From an uncultured Eubacteriales bacterium (lineage in GTDB: Bacteria; Bacillota; Clostridia; Oscillospirales; QAKW01), in NCBI GenBank assembly GCA_902492505.1, contig CABULU010000018.1:1-32508 (forward strand): a stretch of 32,508 nt of DNA, given 5' to 3'. Shown piece after piece: positions 29,891-32,508 of the stretch. The first letter of the stretch is position 1; every line of letters begins with the position of its first letter. The notes beneath the pieces are model-generated. The model was not told where the DNA came from, ran no database searches, and saw only the letters and a list, made by a program, of their open reading frames with translations. A program made the position numbers and the translations under genes.

Positions 29891-31270
29891 TCAATATCCG
29901 CGTATCATTTTTTCAGGACGGACAATCTCCTCAAAGCGAGACGCGCTTAAAAATCCAAGCTTTAAACACGCAGTTTTTAAGGTAATCCCCTCATCAAAGG
30001 CGTACTTTGCTACCTTTGCCGCATTTTCATAACCTATTTCCGGTGACAGAGCCGTTACGAGCATAAGTGAATTTTCAAGATTTTCACGCATCTTCGATAC
30101 ATTAGCCTTTATTCCCGCAGCACAGTTCACATTAAATGAATCCATAACCTCGGACAGCAGATTTACCGAACGCAAACAGTTGTAAGCAATAACAGGCATA
30201 AATACGTTAAGCTCAAAATTCCCCTGAGAAGCCGCTATGGAAACCGCATAATTGTCAGCCTGCACCTGAAGCGCCACCATTGTCACTGCCTCGCACTGTG
30301 TCGGATTGACCTTTCCGGGCATGATGGAACTGCCCGGCTCGTTTGCCGGGATGGTTATTTCTCCCAGACCGCAGCGGGGACCGCCCGCCAGCAAACGGAC
30401 ATCATTAGCTATCTTCCACAAGTTTGCAGCAAGCGCGTTTAAGGCGCCGTGGACAAAAGCAACTGCATCTTTAGAGGTCAGAGCATGAAACTTATTGTCC
30501 GACTCGCAAACACGGGTTTTAGCAATATCAGACAGCACAGAGCAGACATTTTCCCCGAAATTTACAGGAGAGCACACACCAGTACCCGTCGCCGTGCCGC
30601 CCAGCGCCAAAGGTCGAAGATATTCGAGTGCGGACGATATCATTTTATATGAATTATCAAGCATAGCACGCCAGCCGCTTATCTCCTGCGAAAATGAAAC
30701 GGGGGTCGCATCCATGAGATGCGTCCTGCCGATTTTCAGTATTCCCTCGTTTTCCTTCTCAAGACGCAAAAAGGTATCGGACAGCCGCGAAAGAGACGGC
30801 AACAGGCTGTTTTCCAGCCCCAAAAGGAAACTCAGATGAATGGCAGACGGAAAAACATCGTTTGATGACTGAGACATATTAACGTCGTCATTGGGATGCA
30901 GTATTTTTTCACCGGCAAGCTCATTGCCTCGGTTGGCAATAACCTCGTTTACATTCATATTTGTCTGTGTGCCGCTGCCGGTCTGCCAAACTGAAAGCGG
31001 AAAATGCATATTCAGCTTTCCTGACAAAATCTCATCGCATGCTAAAACAATCGCATCCGTCTTTTTCTTTGACATTTTAGCGGGATTAAGCTTATTGTTT
31101 GTCAGCGCACAGGCTTTTTTTATCATTGTAATCGCATATATAAGCTCTATCGGCATTTTCTCGCTGCCGATTTTGAAATTTTCAAAGCTTCGCTGAGTCT
31201 GCGCGCCCCAATATTTATCGGACTCCACGCGCACCTCACCCATGCTGTCATGTTCTGTTCTGTATTCCAT
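29891..31270 (-). CDS. fumC: Class II fumarate hydratase
   Basis: A 459-residue homotetrameric, iron-free fumarase interconverting fumarate and malate. It has the superfamily signature GSSIMPGKVNP, QTGSGTQTNMNVNEV, the active-site GRTHLMDATP and SQSSNDVFPSA. The ATG at 31270 follows AAAGGAG; a longer frame reaching 31384 lies in the preceding gene and is not used. It is third in an apparent operon behind the YgjV-like and esterase genes, 22 bases after the latter. No clear terminator is visible before the pyrG promoter. Co-transcription with an esterase has no obvious metabolic reason. Confidence 0.96.
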   Translation of the reverse strand: MEYRTEHDSMGEVRVESDKYWGAQTQRSFENFKIGSEKMPIELIYAITMIKKACALTNNKLNPAKMSKKKTDAIVLACDEILSGKLNMHFPLSVWQTGSGTQTNMNVNEVIANRGNELAGEKILHPNDDVNMSQSSNDVFPSAIHLSFLLGLENSLLPSLSRLSDTFLRLEKENEGILKIGRTHLMDATPVSFSQEISGWRAMLDNSYKMISSALEYLRPLALGGTATGTGVCSPVNFGENVCSVLSDIAKTRVCESDNKFHALTSKDAVAFVHGALNALAANLWKIANDVRLLAGGPRCGLGEITIPANEPGSSIMPGKVNPTQCEAVTMVALQVQADNYAVSIAASQGNFELNVFMPVIAYNCLRSVNLLSEVMDSFNVNCAAGIKANVSKMRENLENSLMLVTALSPEIGYENAAKVAKYAFDEGITLKTACLKLGFLSASRFEEIVRPEKMIRGY

Positions 31271-31292
31271 ATGGGAATCTCCTTTAGATTTA

Positions 31293-31961
31293 TTAGCCGT
31301 AATTTTCGCCTGTAAATTCACTGAAATCAGGTACCTCTCCGCTTGACGCATGCTCAAACAGCTTATCCAGCATTTCACTGTCACCGTACACCCTGTCCCA
31401 GCAATTATGTTTTATATCCGGAAAAAGTGTAAGATGCGCATATCCGCCCGAAAGATTAACCTTACGCACCATTTTAAGGCTTTCCTCCGGCAGTACGTCA
31501 TTGTCAAGTATACCGTGAAAGGCATAGACGGGGACTGTTTTAAGACGGTAGGCATGCCACGGGATTCCTCCGCCGCAGAGCGGCATTATCGCCGCAAAGA
31601 ACCACGGACGCAGCGTTGCCAGCTCCCACGTACCGTAACCGCCCATGCTGTTACCTGTAAGATATATACGGTGCTCGTCCACAAAATCAAGTCCGCGCAA
31701 TTGCTCTGTAAGTTCAATCAGCTCAGACATTAACTCATTCCAGTTAACAGCACAGCACTGCGGCGCAGCGACAATACAAGCATGATTTTTGTATTTACAC
31801 AAATTTACAAATGAGCTTTTCTCCTCCAACACCGAAATATCGGTACCGCGTGTGCCTGAACCGTGTAGGAAAAGGATAAGCGGATACTTTTTTGATTTGT
31901 CAAATCCTTCGGGATAGTGCAAAAGATACTGTATTCTGTTTAATTTCAAATGCTCTGTCAT
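31293..31961 (-). CDS. Alpha/beta-hydrolase (esterase/phospholipase-like)
   Basis: A 222-residue serine hydrolase of the alpha/beta fold. FLHGSGTRG (residues 31-39) is the oxyanion-hole loop, GNSMGG (103-108) holds nucleophile S105, FHGILDNDV holds the acid (D153 or D155), and KHNCWDRVY holds H185. There is no signal peptide. The arrangement resembles the predicted peptidase/carboxylesterase group often called phospholipase/carboxylesterase; the substrate is unknown. Its start overlaps the upstream gene's stop by four bases (ATGA), and it lies 22 bases before fumC. Confidence 0.85.
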   Translation of the reverse strand: MTEHLKLNRIQYLLHYPEGFDKSKKYPLILFLHGSGTRGTDISVLEEKSSFVNLCKYKNHACIVAAPQCCAVNWNELMSELIELTEQLRGLDFVDEHRIYLTGNSMGGYGTWELATLRPWFFAAIMPLCGGGIPWHAYRLKTVPVYAFHGILDNDVLPEESLKMVRKVNLSGGYAHLTLFPDIKHNCWDRVYGDSEMLDKLFEHASSGEVPDFSEFTGENYG

Positions 31962-32508
31962 ATTTTCTCAACCTCTGAAGTTTTTTCTTTCAAAAACTTA
32001 AAATCATAGCGTATCATCGCAATGATAATAGACGTCATAAGAATAATCTCCGTGCCGGCGCCCGCCCATGAATGATTATATAAATTATATGTCAGCCAGC
32101 ACGGCGAGCTGGGAAAAGAAACGCGCCGAACCGCTGCCGCATCCGTTATCCAAAACGCCACAGTCGTAAACGACATTCCGAAAATTGGCAGCATTGCAAT
32201 ATATGTAGAGATATTTGTAAAGCTCACGTCCCACGTTGTAATATCGATATCTCCGTCCAGCGTAAGTATTCCGGCAGCCGCAAAAGCAAACAGGAATACA
32301 AAAAGCCACGCTTTATTCTGCGCCCACCTTTTGTCCTTATTTGCAAAAACTGCGGCACGAAAAATACCGATAAAATTCAAAAGGCTGCCGACATATGCGC
32401 CGATCATAAAAAAATGTGCTGTAAACAGCACCGAACTCACAAGCTGATATAACACTATCTTTTTCTGTGTTCGCTGCTGAAATGACAACATCGCAATTAT
32501 CAAAGCCG
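31958..32508 (-). CDS. YgjV-like inner membrane protein, 5' end outside window
   Basis: About 183 residues are visible, with the reading frame still open at the right edge, so the true start is beyond it. The visible N-terminal sequence AMLSFQQRTQKKIVLYQL is the family motif of YgjV-type small membrane proteins (typically four to six helices). Hydrophobic segments follow at FTAHFFMIGAYVGSLLNF, WLFVFLFAFAAAGILTL and near the C-terminal half. Function of the family is unknown. It ends in an ATGA overlap with the esterase gene. Confidence 0.72.
   Translation of the reverse strand, partial: ALIIAMLSFQQRTQKKIVLYQLVSSVLFTAHFFMIGAYVGSLLNFIGIFRAAVFANKDKRWAQNKAWLFVFLFAFAAAGILTLDGDIDITTWDVSFTNISTYIAMLPIFGMSFTTVAFWITDAAAVRRVSFPSSPCWLTYNLYNHSWAGAGTEIILMTSIIIAMIRYDFKFLKEKTSEVEKI

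Overview
The window looks like chromosome from an endospore-forming, Gram-positive member of the Clostridia. The pointers are a complete spoIIAA-spoIIAB-sigF operon, yabP-yabQ-divIC in the usual Firmicutes order, a GerA-type germination operon, two T-box leaders, a CIRCE/HrcA operator, rubrerythrin (an anaerobe's peroxide reductase) and a membrane pyrophosphatase. A lineage near Oscillospirales is my guess from gene style only. No tRNA, rRNA, CRISPR array, insertion sequence or prophage is visible.

Layout, left to right. Positions 1-2103 (minus): the 5' end of hppA, a glycerophosphodiester phosphodiesterase, and rplM-rpsI. Positions 2271-5250 (plus): a TtcA-type thiolase of tRNA, then an unrecognised exported protein, a decayed coding stretch and a lipoprotein. 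Positions 5302-9510 (plus): a valine T-box, valS and folC. Positions 9535-11659 (plus): spoIIAA, spoIIAB, sigF and rubrerythrin. Positions 11685-13410 (plus): a tryptophan T-box and a stand-alone TrpB2. Positions 13450-16192 (plus): clpB under CIRCE. Positions 16200-18081 (plus): yabP, yabQ, divIC, then long-form hpf. Positions 18067-21039 (minus): a compact gerAA-gerAC-gerAB operon with a half-size GerAC. Positions 21116-26048: a carbohydrate island made of a ThuA-domain protein (plus), a large GH106-like glycosidase (minus) and an AraC regulator (plus). Positions 26050-29848 (minus): pyrG-purA-dapF. Positions 29891-32508 (minus): a YgjV-like membrane protein (cut by the window edge), an esterase and fumC.

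The window holds three sporulation or germination modules: forespore sigma factor control, cortex/coat morphogenesis, and germinant sensing. Around them are housekeeping operons for translation, protein folding and nucleotide supply. Regulation is unusually legible. Many genes have a TTGACA-like box, a 17-18 bp spacer and a TATAAT-like box, and several of these promoters lie inside the longest possible reading frame and so force a later start codon (GDPD, ttcA, the AraC gene). Two amino-acid-sensing T-boxes have readable specifier codons, GUA for valine and UGG for tryptophan.

I found no clearly new defence or mobile system. The less ordinary points are the truncated GerAC in an A-C-B operon, the 131-nt out-of-frame overlap of yabQ with divIC, the T-box-controlled orphan TrpB2, the decayed stretch between the exported protein and the lipoprotein, overlapping opposed promoters between the AraC gene and the glycosidase, and a terminator-like hairpin placed directly before the spoIIAA ribosome binding site.
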